Source: an uncultured Alphaproteobacteria bacterium
GTDB lineage: Bacteria > Pseudomonadota > Alphaproteobacteria > RUG11792
NCBI GenBank assembly: GCA_958448685.1
Contig: CAUDEV010000027.1
Span: 1-14,898, forward strand
Direction: 5' to 3'
DNA: 14,898 nucleotides
Positions 7,508 to 13,381 of the stretch are shown one piece after another; within the stretch, counting starts at the first letter, position 1; each line of letters begins with the position of its first letter. A model generated the notes under the pieces. That model did no database searches and was not told the origin of the DNA. It saw nothing but the letters and a program-made list of their open reading frames with translations. Made by a program: the position numbers and the translations under genes.

Positions 7508-7987
7508 TTATTTTGATCCATCAATATATGCACTACTAATTTCATCATACGTAAAATCCAATTTCGTATTTCCATTATTTAAAGGCATATCTAATATTAG
7601 ATTTATACCATTTTCTGAAGCAAATTCCAAGCTTCCTTTGAAAATTTTTCTATCATTTTTCATAACATAGGTTTTTACTACAATAAATCTTCCTTGAAAT
7701 TTAACAAAATCAGAAGGTTTTACTAAAGGTCTGTCTATTCCTGTTGAGGATATTTCCAAGTTATAATGTCCAGAAATCGGATCCATAACATCAAGACAAA
7801 CTGAAACAGCTCTGCTTACATCTTCACAATCTTTTATGTTTACAGAATCTCTATTAGATTTTTCTATCATAATTTGAAGTGTTTTTCTTGAACCTGATCC
7901 AAAAAATGCAATTCGAACTATTTCAAACCCCATCTCATTAACTATAGGGGAAATCTTTTCTTCTATTTTCGCTGTTAATGCTGACAT
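7508..7987 (-). CDS. rimP: Ribosome maturation factor RimP
   Basis: RimP helps assemble the 30S subunit. The 159-residue length is normal for the family. The N-terminal alpha/beta domain is marked by IVNEMGFEIVRIAF, TLQIMIEK and the conserved DCEDVSRAVSVCLD, followed by YNLEISSTGIDRPLVKPSDF, close to the family consensus LEVSSPGLDRPL. An Sm-like beta domain closes the protein. Pro in the SSPG motif is replaced by Thr here. It is the first gene of the rimP-nusA-infB-lipoprotein operon. The ribosome site before the ATG at 7987 is weak (AGAG). Confidence 0.95.
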   Translation of the reverse strand: MSALTAKIEEKISPIVNEMGFEIVRIAFFGSGSRKTLQIMIEKSNRDSVNIKDCEDVSRAVSVCLDVMDPISGHYNLEISSTGIDRPLVKPSDFVKFQGRFIVVKTYVMKNDRKIFKGSLEFASENGINLILDMPLNNGNTKLDFTYDEISSAYIDGSK

Positions 7988-8018
7988 TAAACTCTATCTT
8001 TTTCTATATGTATATATA

Positions 8019-8046
8019 TTATTATTCTTTTAAGTTAATAAATCAA
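8019..8046 (-). promoter_or_regulatory. Possible promoter of the rimP-nusA-infB operon
   Basis: On the minus strand TTGATT (8041-8046) is followed after 16 bases by TAATAA (8019-8024), about 30 bases upstream of the rimP ATG. Both hexamers are imperfect and the region is almost pure A+T. The IS remnant ends only about 45 bases further upstream, so its insertion may have trimmed or replaced upstream control sequences. Confidence 0.4.
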
Positions 8047-8090
8047 GATATTTTATAGATTATGTATTAGTTCAAAAGAAGTGAGACAAG

Positions 8091-8591
8091 AATCTCCTAG
8101 CATAGAGTTAATATACAACTAAGGAATCTTCCCTTCTTCTGTAATAATGCGATTCATTCGTTCTACACTTCCATTAATCTTTAGTGAAGTATGCGGCAAA
8201 ACAAATAATGGAATATTTAATTCTTTACATGTTGCTTCAAAATCTTTCATAAATTCAATGCCTTCATCAACTTGTATAGATTTAATGGAAAGGCGGCTTT
8301 TCCATTAAATTCTTTAAAAAAATAGCGGCATTTTTGTTATTAGCTTTAACGAAAGGCTCAGTATATATACAGTCATTTAACGTTCTTACCATATGATCGA
8401 TTTGTACATTTTCTCCTATTTTCATATGAGAATAAAGCTTAATTTACGACGTTTTACATATGATGTAAACTTCCTGTATCTAGGACTTGACAATGAGCTT
8501 GGTAATCCCAATCTCTTTATAATACCTCCCACATTCTTTCTTGTAGACCATATTCCTTTTTATATATTAAATCTGCGCTAGGAGACTCTCT
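8091..8591 (-). mobile_element. Remnant of an IS481-like insertion sequence with recognisable terminal inverted repeats
   Basis: The ends are related inverted repeats: AATCTCCTAGCATAGAGTTA (from 8091, plus strand) and AGTCTCCTAGCGCAGATTTA (from about 8590, minus strand), with further matching bases on the inner side (21 of 26 identical). The same AGTCTCCTA end is seen at 166-174 by the first remnant. At about 500 bp the element is roughly half the length expected of an autonomous IS, because the transposase N-terminal part has been deleted just inside the 8590 end. Target-site duplications could not be fixed. Confidence 0.6.
8119..8550 (-). pseudogene. Broken IS481-like DDE transposase (catalytic half)
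   Basis: Three successive frames on the minus strand give one transposase: GIIKRLGLPSSLSSPRYRKF (from about 8540), then GENVQIDHMVRTLNDC (8416 onward) and finally IQVDEGIEFMKDFEATCKEL followed by NIPLFVLPHTSLKINGSVER, ending in a TAG at 8119-8121. These are the DDE integrase core: IDHM with the first Asp, VDEGIEF with the second and NGSVERMNR with the Glu. At least two frameshifts (near 8430 and 8285) and a missing N-terminus make it dead. It complements the remnant at 166-615, which keeps the N-terminal half. Confidence 0.75.
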
Positions 8592-8624
8592 TTTTCCTCA
8601 CATCTTATGAACTAATATACAAAT

Positions 8625-8653
8625 TTGACCATAATAAAAAACAGAGTTAAAAT
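8625..8653 (+). promoter_or_regulatory. Promoter of the orphan membrane-protein gene
   Basis: TTGACC (8625-8630) is followed after exactly 17 bases by TAAAAT (8648-8653), each one mismatch from consensus. Transcription would begin near 8660, just ahead of the ribosome site GAAGG (8671-8675) and the ATG at 8683. This is one of the better-formed promoters in the window. Confidence 0.6.
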
Positions 8654-8682
8654 ATAACAGTATTTTACTCGAAGGTCTAATT

Positions 8683-9189
8683 ATGAAAATCAATACTATA
8701 AAATATATGATGGAATGTGTATTTAGGTATATTGTATTCTGCTTTCTCTGGGTTATGACAATACAGGTATTTTTCATAGCTATAGCAAGATTTTTTATTG
8801 CTAATACAACTAAGACTAATATAGATCTTATACTCACATTATATTTCTGGGCGGGATTTATTTGTTTTCCATTTTTTATGTATTTTATACATAAATATGG
8901 AATAAAACGAGTATTTTTTCGGTCATATAAAAATTTTAAATTAGTTCCAAAATTTGACAAATTATCTTTCAAATTTACTTTCCTGACTTATATCCAAATT
9001 TACTTAGCTCCATATATGTTTCTTTACATTTGCTTTTTTAAACATTCTTTTGATAAAAATGGATACATATATTATATATTGCACAATATAGTAGGGGATT
9101 ATTTTCTTCAATTTTTTCTAACTACACTCTTAATATCTCTATTTTTCTTGATAAGAATCATAAAGAATAATGCCAAAATTATAGATTAA
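8683..9189 (+). CDS. Unidentified four-helix integral membrane protein
   Basis: I do not recognise a family. The 168-residue product is rich in Phe, Ile and Tyr with four likely transmembrane segments at about 14-38, 47-69, 98-118 and 139-160, joined by Lys/Arg-rich loops (KYGIKRVFFRSYKNFKLVPK between helices 2 and 3). It has no signal peptide and no visible catalytic motif. The start is well supported by GAAGG seven bases upstream and a near-consensus promoter. It lies alone between an IS remnant and rnpB. A frame on the opposite strand (8598-8972) overlaps it but has no such signals. Confidence 0.6.
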   Translation: MKINTIKYMMECVFRYIVFCFLWVMTIQVFFIAIARFFIANTTKTNIDLILTLYFWAGFICFPFFMYFIHKYGIKRVFFRSYKNFKLVPKFDKLSFKFTFLTYIQIYLAPYMFLYICFFKHSFDKNGYIYYILHNIVGDYFLQFFLTTLLISLFFLIRIIKNNAKIID

Positions 9190-9227
9190 GCTCGCATGTG
9201 TTTGTGATTGATATGAAGCAAAAAGCT

Positions 9228-9255
9228 TTGTAATATTTGAGATATATGTTATACT
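9228..9255 (+). promoter_or_regulatory. Promoter of rnpB
   Basis: TTGTAA (9228-9233) and TATACT (9250-9255) are spaced by 16 bases and lie just ahead of the predicted 5' end of RNase P RNA at 9263, the expected distance for transcription starting at the mature end. Confidence 0.55.
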
Positions 9256-9262
9256 GAAAATA

Positions 9263-9632
9263 GTGGCAATTGGTTGATCGCTGAGTTTTCTCAGAGGAAA
9301 GTCCGGGCTTTATGTAAGCAAGGTGCCGGATAACGTCCGGCGTTGAAGGAAGAAATTTCCTTCAATAGGGAAAGTGCAACAGAAAATATACCGCCTTTTT
9401 AGGCAAGGGTGAAATGGCGTTGGTAAGAGCACACCGCATGTTTGGTAACAAATATGGCTTTGCAAACCCCACCTAAAGCAAGACCAAATAGGAGTAACGC
9501 GGAAATTTTCCATAATCGCTTACAATTAAGTTACTCGGGTAGGTTGCTGGAGCTTATTGGTAACAATAAGTCTAGATGAATGATCAAACAGAGGAGCAAT
9601 CCTTGGACAGAACCCGGCTTATAGATTGCCAC
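9263..9632 (+). ncRNA. rnpB: RNase P RNA (class A)
   Basis: This is the catalytic RNA that cuts the 5' leader from tRNA precursors. The ends pair as helix P1: GTGGCAAT (9263-9270) with ATTGCCAC (9625-9632). Inside are the universally conserved blocks GAGGAAAGTCCGGGCT (from 9294), ACAGAAAATATACCGCC (from 9379), GGTAAGAGCACACCGC (from 9421), GATGAATGATC (from 9576) and GGACAGAACCCGGCTTAT (from 9605). The length of about 370 nt is normal for a bacterial class A RNA. A promoter lies immediately upstream. The 3' end is set by P1 pairing. Confidence 0.95.
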
Positions 9633-9654
9633 GTAGTTTTATTTGGTTAGAATT

Positions 9655-10278
9655 ATGTTATTGCTTTTTTTGATATTAATATCTGTTTTAATTTTCTTCA
9701 AGCTTTTCAGAGAATTTGGAAAAACGCAAAAAATTATTGTGAATTTATCTAAGACGGATAAAGAAAAATTACAGAAAACACTCGAAGAAATAATCCCTAT
9801 AAATAGGAAAGATCAACTCACATCTACTCAGAAAAATGACAGAGATTTGCTACAACTTCAGGAAAAATTTCCGGATTTTTCTATGGATTCATTTTTGATT
9901 AAAGTAGAAGAAATATTTGACGCAGTATTTAATGGCCTTGCTAATTCACATCATCATATATTGAAAACTTTATTATCAGAAAATTTATATAAGGATTTTG
10001 CTGCTCAAATACAAAAAAGAGAACAAAGAGATTTACGCCAAGAACTTCTTATAAAACATAAGAAAACAAAACTAGAAAAAATTCAATTTTTAGCTGAAAA
10101 AGTTAGAATGTTTGTTACGTTTGACGTTTCTCAAATGAGTGCAATGGTGAATATTGAAGGAGTTTCATTTGATAATCCGAAAAGACTTTATCGTGACGTC
10201 ATTCATAAATGGATCTTTGAAAGGGAATATAAAAAAGAAAATTGGGTAGTTTCAAAAACTTCAGCTTCCGAGGCATAA
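9655..10278 (+). CDS. Tim44-like domain protein anchored in the inner membrane
   Basis: The protein has one N-terminal transmembrane anchor (MLLLFLILISVLIFFKLF), a short Lys-rich linker, then a Tim44/Mba1-type domain from about residue 70 to the end: FPDFSMDSFLIKVEEIFDAV, the Arg-rich stretch around QKREQRDLRQELL, MVNIEGVSFDNPKRLYRD and the closing HKWIFERE with WVVSKT. Anchored Tim44-domain proteins are typical of Alphaproteobacteria, the relatives of mitochondria, where Tim44 is part of the import motor. In bacteria the role is unclear, probably envelope protein handling. I chose the ATG at 9655 (207 aa); an in-frame TTG at 9643 would add four residues. tsaC starts five bases after its stop, so they form an operon behind rnpB. 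Confidence 0.8.
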   Translation: MLLLFLILISVLIFFKLFREFGKTQKIIVNLSKTDKEKLQKTLEEIIPINRKDQLTSTQKNDRDLLQLQEKFPDFSMDSFLIKVEEIFDAVFNGLANSHHHILKTLLSENLYKDFAAQIQKREQRDLRQELLIKHKKTKLEKIQFLAEKVRMFVTFDVSQMSAMVNIEGVSFDNPKRLYRDVIHKWIFEREYKKENWVVSKTSASEA

Positions 10279-10283
10279 TTTAA

Positions 10284-10901
10284 ATGTCTGATGTTTCCAA
10301 AAATGATTTCAAATTAGCTTTAGAAGTAATTAAAGATGGTGACGTGATCGCCGCACCAACTGACACAGTTTATGGGCTCTTAGCTGATGCAACAAATGAA
10401 TCTGCTATAAAAAAGGTTTTTAAATTAAAAAAGAGGCCTCCAGCCAAACCTTTAATTGTATTGGTATCTAGCTTAAAAATGGCAAAGACTATAGCCGATT
10501 TTTCAAGCAAAATTGAAAATGATTTGAGTTTTTTTTGGTTAGAAAAAAAATATCCGATTACAGTCATATTAAAAGCGAAAGATAGCGTTTCTAAACTTAT
10601 TACTGCCGGAGGAAATTCTATAGCACTTCGTTTGCCAAATTATCAGTTTTGTATTGATTTAATCAATAGTCTTGGAAAACCTATTGTTGCACCAAGCGCT
10701 AATATTTCAGGCCAGAACACTGCGACTTCTTATGAAGAAGTCAAAAAAGATTTTGAAAATGCTATTCCCATTATTAAATCGGGGAAATGTAATAAACAAG
10801 CTTCAACAATTATTGAATTAAATAAATACAGCATAAATTTAATAAGAGAAGGTTCAATAACAAAATCTGAACTCGAGAAATATTGTTGCGAGATTTATTA
10901 A
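10284..10901 (+). CDS. tsaC: L-threonylcarbamoyladenylate synthase (TsaC/YrdC/Sua5 family)
   Basis: This enzyme makes threonylcarbamoyl-AMP from Thr, bicarbonate and ATP, the first step of t6A37 modification of ANN-decoding tRNAs. The 205-residue product is the single-domain form without the Sua5 C-terminal extension. Motifs include PTDTVYGL (25-32), KLKKRPPAKPLIVLV (47-61), SIALRLPN (112-119), PSANISG (137-143) and STII (174-177) followed by LIREGSI. All substrate-binding residues recognisable by eye are retained. The ATG lies five bases after the Tim44-like gene, so the pair is co-transcribed. Confidence 0.95.
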   Translation: MSDVSKNDFKLALEVIKDGDVIAAPTDTVYGLLADATNESAIKKVFKLKKRPPAKPLIVLVSSLKMAKTIADFSSKIENDLSFFWLEKKYPITVILKAKDSVSKLITAGGNSIALRLPNYQFCIDLINSLGKPIVAPSANISGQNTATSYEEVKKDFENAIPIIKSGKCNKQASTIIELNKYSINLIREGSITKSELEKYCCEIY

Positions 10902-10915
10902 TAAATAATTAACTT

Positions 10916-10934
10916 TTTTATGAAATAATATAAT
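10916..10934 (+). promoter_or_regulatory. Promoter -10 region of the Cys-rich gene
   Basis: TTTTATGAAATAATATAAT includes a consensus TATAAT (10929-10934), 25 bases before the ATG. It matches 18 of 19 bases of the element at 2035-2053 before the phzF-like gene. A TTAACT at 10909-10914 is too close (14 bases) for a classic -35. It may transcribe the Cys-rich gene and gspF. Confidence 0.5.
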
Positions 10935-10959
10935 AAAGACTGTTTTAGAAGGTTTTTTT

Positions 10960-11356
10960 ATGAGATTTGTAAAAATTTTTTCTATCTTAACATTAGCTAT
11001 GTTTGTATTTAATTCAAACGCTTCTATACGTTTAGGTCTTAGACATCATCCTAAAACTTCGGCATCTCAAATGATACTGTTCCCTGGATATGCATGGCCG
11101 CCTTGTAGTGCTTGCAAAAAATCGACAAAAAGTCCCGGAAAAGATACCCCTTGTGAAGTCGCAAAAGGATATAAATGCCATCCAGGATTACAAAAAGATG
11201 AAAAAGGTCAATGGCCCACCTCCAGGACATCATATGGGGCCTCTATCTTGTGAAAAATGTGGACAGCCATATCCTCCGCCATATGTTCATAAGAAGTGTT
11301 CCAAAGGCGGAGAATGTCATCCAAAAAGGCTACCACATATGGGACCTCCAAAATAG
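10960..11356 (+). pseudogene. Small secreted Cys/Pro/His-rich protein, interrupted by a one-base frameshift
   Basis: The first frame starts at the ATG at 10960 with a signal peptide (MRFVKIFSILTLAMFVFNSN, then AS) and continues with Cys motifs WPPCSACKKS, TPCEVAKGYKCHPG. Around GATGAAAAAGG (11197-11207) the sense moves by one base: the original frame runs to a stop at 11253 through unrelated residues, while the next frame continues in kind with NGPPPGHHMGPLSCEKCGQP, YPPPYVHKKCSKGGECHPK and HMGPP, ending in a TAG at 11354-11356. Removing one A from the A5 run restores a single frame of about 131 residues. This could be a true mutation, a sequencing error, or slippage. Paired CxxC and Cys-His motifs suggest disulfides or metal binding outside the cytoplasm. 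I know no family for it. Confidence 0.6.
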
Positions 11357-11388
11357 AGACGGGAAGTTTATTTAAAATTGTTAATAAT

Positions 11389-12534
11389 ATGCAGTTATTT
11401 AAATGTAAATTATTGAACAAAAAAGGAGATGTTATAGAGGAATATCTAGTTGCCAAATCAGTTAACGATTTGAAGAAAAGTTTTGATAGAAATAATTTTG
11501 TATTTATATCAGCCAAGAAACAGAAATCCTTTATAAAATCTCCATATAATGATTTTACGATTCCTTTCTTAAGAAATTTAGTTCAGTTGGTAAAAAACAA
11601 GTTTGATCTTATAGTGTCTCTCGAAGTTACATCGAAAATTTTTAGTAATATTGAGTCCATCCTTATAATAAATCACATAATAAATGATATAAAACATGGA
11701 ATGTCTTTTTCTGCAGCGTTTTCAAAATTTGACAGGTTTTTTAATGATTTTGTAATAAAAACTATAGAAATATCAGAAAAGACTGCAAAATTACCTGAAG
11801 CGTTAATGAACATTATTGGATATTTGGAAACTGATTTAAAACTTCGACAAAAAATAAGAAAAGCTGTTAGATATCCTATCATATTGCTCATTTGTGTTAG
11901 TTTTGTATTTTTCTTTTGGATGTTTGTTATAGTTCCAAAGTTTTCAGATTTATTCTCTGAAATGGGAGTTTCCTTGCCTTTTTATACGAAAATGATTATA
12001 AAACTTAGTGAGGTCTTAATAAACAACAGTTTGTATATATTTTTATGTATTTTGATATTTATTATAATTATCGCAAGATATTTTAAACTATCAGATATAT
12101 CTCTGAAAATTCCTGTAATCTTTAATATAAAGCAAAGGCTGCTTATATTAAATTTCTTTAACGCTATGAGCATAATGACAAAGGAGAAGATCAATTTAAT
12201 TGATTGTTTAAGTTCTCTAGAAAACCAATATCCAGAGGTTAAAAAAATCAAAAAATTTATTGAAGGGGGAAATACTTTTGCAACATCTTTAATGAAATCG
12301 AAAATGTTTCCAGATTTTGATATTTCTATTATTGAAACAGCTGAGAAATCTGGAAATTTAAATTCTGCATTTCAAACTATTGTTATTTTGACTGAAAGTT
12401 ATATAGAAAATAAACTGGACGAACTTATAAAATTAATCCCGACATTAGCGATATGTTTTATAGGAATTTTATTAATTGTTATTGTTTGTTCGATGGTTAT
12501 TCCGATATATTCTGGAATAAATCTTGGTTTTTAG
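11389..12534 (+). CDS. Type II secretion / type IV pilus inner-membrane platform protein, GspF/PilC family
   Basis: GspF/PilC is the polytopic platform that links the assembly ATPase to pseudopilin extrusion. The product (381 aa from the ATG at 11389) has two tandem T2SSF domains. The first ends in the hallmark RKAVRYPIILLICVSFVFFF then VIVPKFSDLF and LPFYTKMII; the second contains LLILNFFNAMSIM, FPDFDISIIETAEKSGNLNS and the final membrane helix LAICFIGILLIVIVC. Three membrane segments are expected (about 163-183, 215-230, 353-373). The frame is open upstream to 11296, but that part overlaps the Cys-rich gene and reads like non-coding sequence. No ATPase, secretin or pseudopilin gene is nearby. 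Its last 38 bases overlap the convergent PBP5-like gene. Confidence 0.85.
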   Translation: MQLFKCKLLNKKGDVIEEYLVAKSVNDLKKSFDRNNFVFISAKKQKSFIKSPYNDFTIPFLRNLVQLVKNKFDLIVSLEVTSKIFSNIESILIINHIINDIKHGMSFSAAFSKFDRFFNDFVIKTIEISEKTAKLPEALMNIIGYLETDLKLRQKIRKAVRYPIILLICVSFVFFFWMFVIVPKFSDLFSEMGVSLPFYTKMIIKLSEVLINNSLYIFLCILIFIIIIARYFKLSDISLKIPVIFNIKQRLLILNFFNAMSIMTKEKINLIDCLSSLENQYPEVKKIKKFIEGGNTFATSLMKSKMFPDFDISIIETAEKSGNLNSAFQTIVILTESYIENKLDELIKLIPTLAICFIGILLIVIVCSMVIPIYSGINLGF

Positions 12535-13381
12535 AATTACTTGCTCCAAATATTATGTAGCGAATTGTATCAATTATACGATTGAATAAACAGGATTTCT
12601 TTATAGATTTTATCGCTATTAATGGTATTTTTATTGGATTTTTAAAAACTTCTGAAAAATAAAACACAGTTCCTAAAACATCTCCGTTTTTTATTGGAGC
12701 AGAAGCGATTGTCTTATAATGATATGTCCTTTCTATCTTTCCTGAACAGAATTTAGACATTAAGATTTTTGGGGTTTGCTCAATAAGTTTTATTGTTTTC
12801 TCTTCTCCATATAACAGTGGAACTTCTGTGAGGTTTTGATCTATATAAGAAATATCCAGAATATAGAATTGATTTAACCAGTTTGTAATATTTTTTATAT
12901 CTTCAAGAACGTTATCTTCTGAATTGCATCCATAAATTATTCCTATATAATTTCCGTTATTCTTATAGGAAAACACACAACCATAACCTGACATTGCTGA
13001 TTTTATTATAGACATGCTTATTTTTCCATGATGGATTTGAAAATTATATTGCTTATGTTTCAATATATGGAATAAGATATTGTTCATTTCATATAAGGTT
13101 AACTTGTTATTTCCCAACGAAGGATTATTTTCCTTTTTTAAATTTTCTAAATCGACTTTTGAAGAAAATATAATATCATCGAAAGTACCCGTATGAATCC
13201 GTTTATTTGAATTAAGCTCGCTGAGAATTATTGAGCAATCTAAGTTAGCTATAATAAAACATGAGGCATTCAACTTCGGAAACATCTCTTTCATCTTATC
13301 CGAAAGTGGCAATTGATTTGTTTCAAAAGCATTTACGGATAAAATGAAACAGAAAAGAAGGAAAAGTTTATTCGTCTTCAA
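12497..13381 (-). CDS. PBP5-like (D-alanyl-D-alanine carboxypeptidase family) protein lacking the catalytic motifs
   Basis: The 294-residue protein has a signal peptide (MKTNKLFLLFCFILSVNA) and follows the DacA/DacC layout but shortened (family usually near 380-400). LNASCFIIANLDCSIILSEL-NSNKR (37-61) matches the strands ahead of the active Ser; the usual ASxTK is replaced by GTFDD, putting Thr65 and Asp68 where Ser and Lys belong. About 100 residues containing the SxN motif are gone. The KTG strand appears as KSAMSGYG (127-134). The C-terminal beta domain (176-255, with IASAPIKNGDVLGTVFYF) and the final amphipathic helix (262-279) that docks on the membrane are kept. It is therefore likely a periplasmic pseudoenzyme, not a carboxypeptidase. 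Its ATG overlaps the end of the MFS gene by 14 bases. The homology is by pattern recognition. Confidence 0.7.
   Translation of the reverse strand: MKTNKLFLLFCFILSVNAFETNQLPLSDKMKEMFPKLNASCFIIANLDCSIILSELNSNKRIHTGTFDDIIFSSKVDLENLKKENNPSLGNNKLTLYEMNNILFHILKHKQYNFQIHHGKISMSIIKSAMSGYGCVFSYKNNGNYIGIIYGCNSEDNVLEDIKNITNWLNQFYILDISYIDQNLTEVPLLYGEEKTIKLIEQTPKILMSKFCSGKIERTYHYKTIASAPIKNGDVLGTVFYFSEVFKNPIKIPLIAIKSIKKSCLFNRIIDTIRYIIFGASNSKNQDLFQNISE

Noticed and set aside
8393..8581. A 62-codon plus-strand frame
   Set aside because: It is antisense to the transposase remnant, whose minus-strand frames spell conserved IS481-like motifs.
8598..8972. A 124-codon frame on the minus strand
   Set aside because: It overlaps the plus-strand membrane protein gene, which has a promoter and a ribosome site. 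This frame has neither, and its product is low in protein-like pattern.
9310..9513. A 67-codon frame on the minus strand
   Set aside because: It lies wholly inside the conserved core of RNase P RNA and is chance.
11296..11388. N-terminal extension of gspF from an ATG at 11296
   Set aside because: It is read across the second half of the Cys-rich gene and does not look like a GspF N-terminus. The family-like sequence begins with MQLFKCKLLNKKG at 11389.
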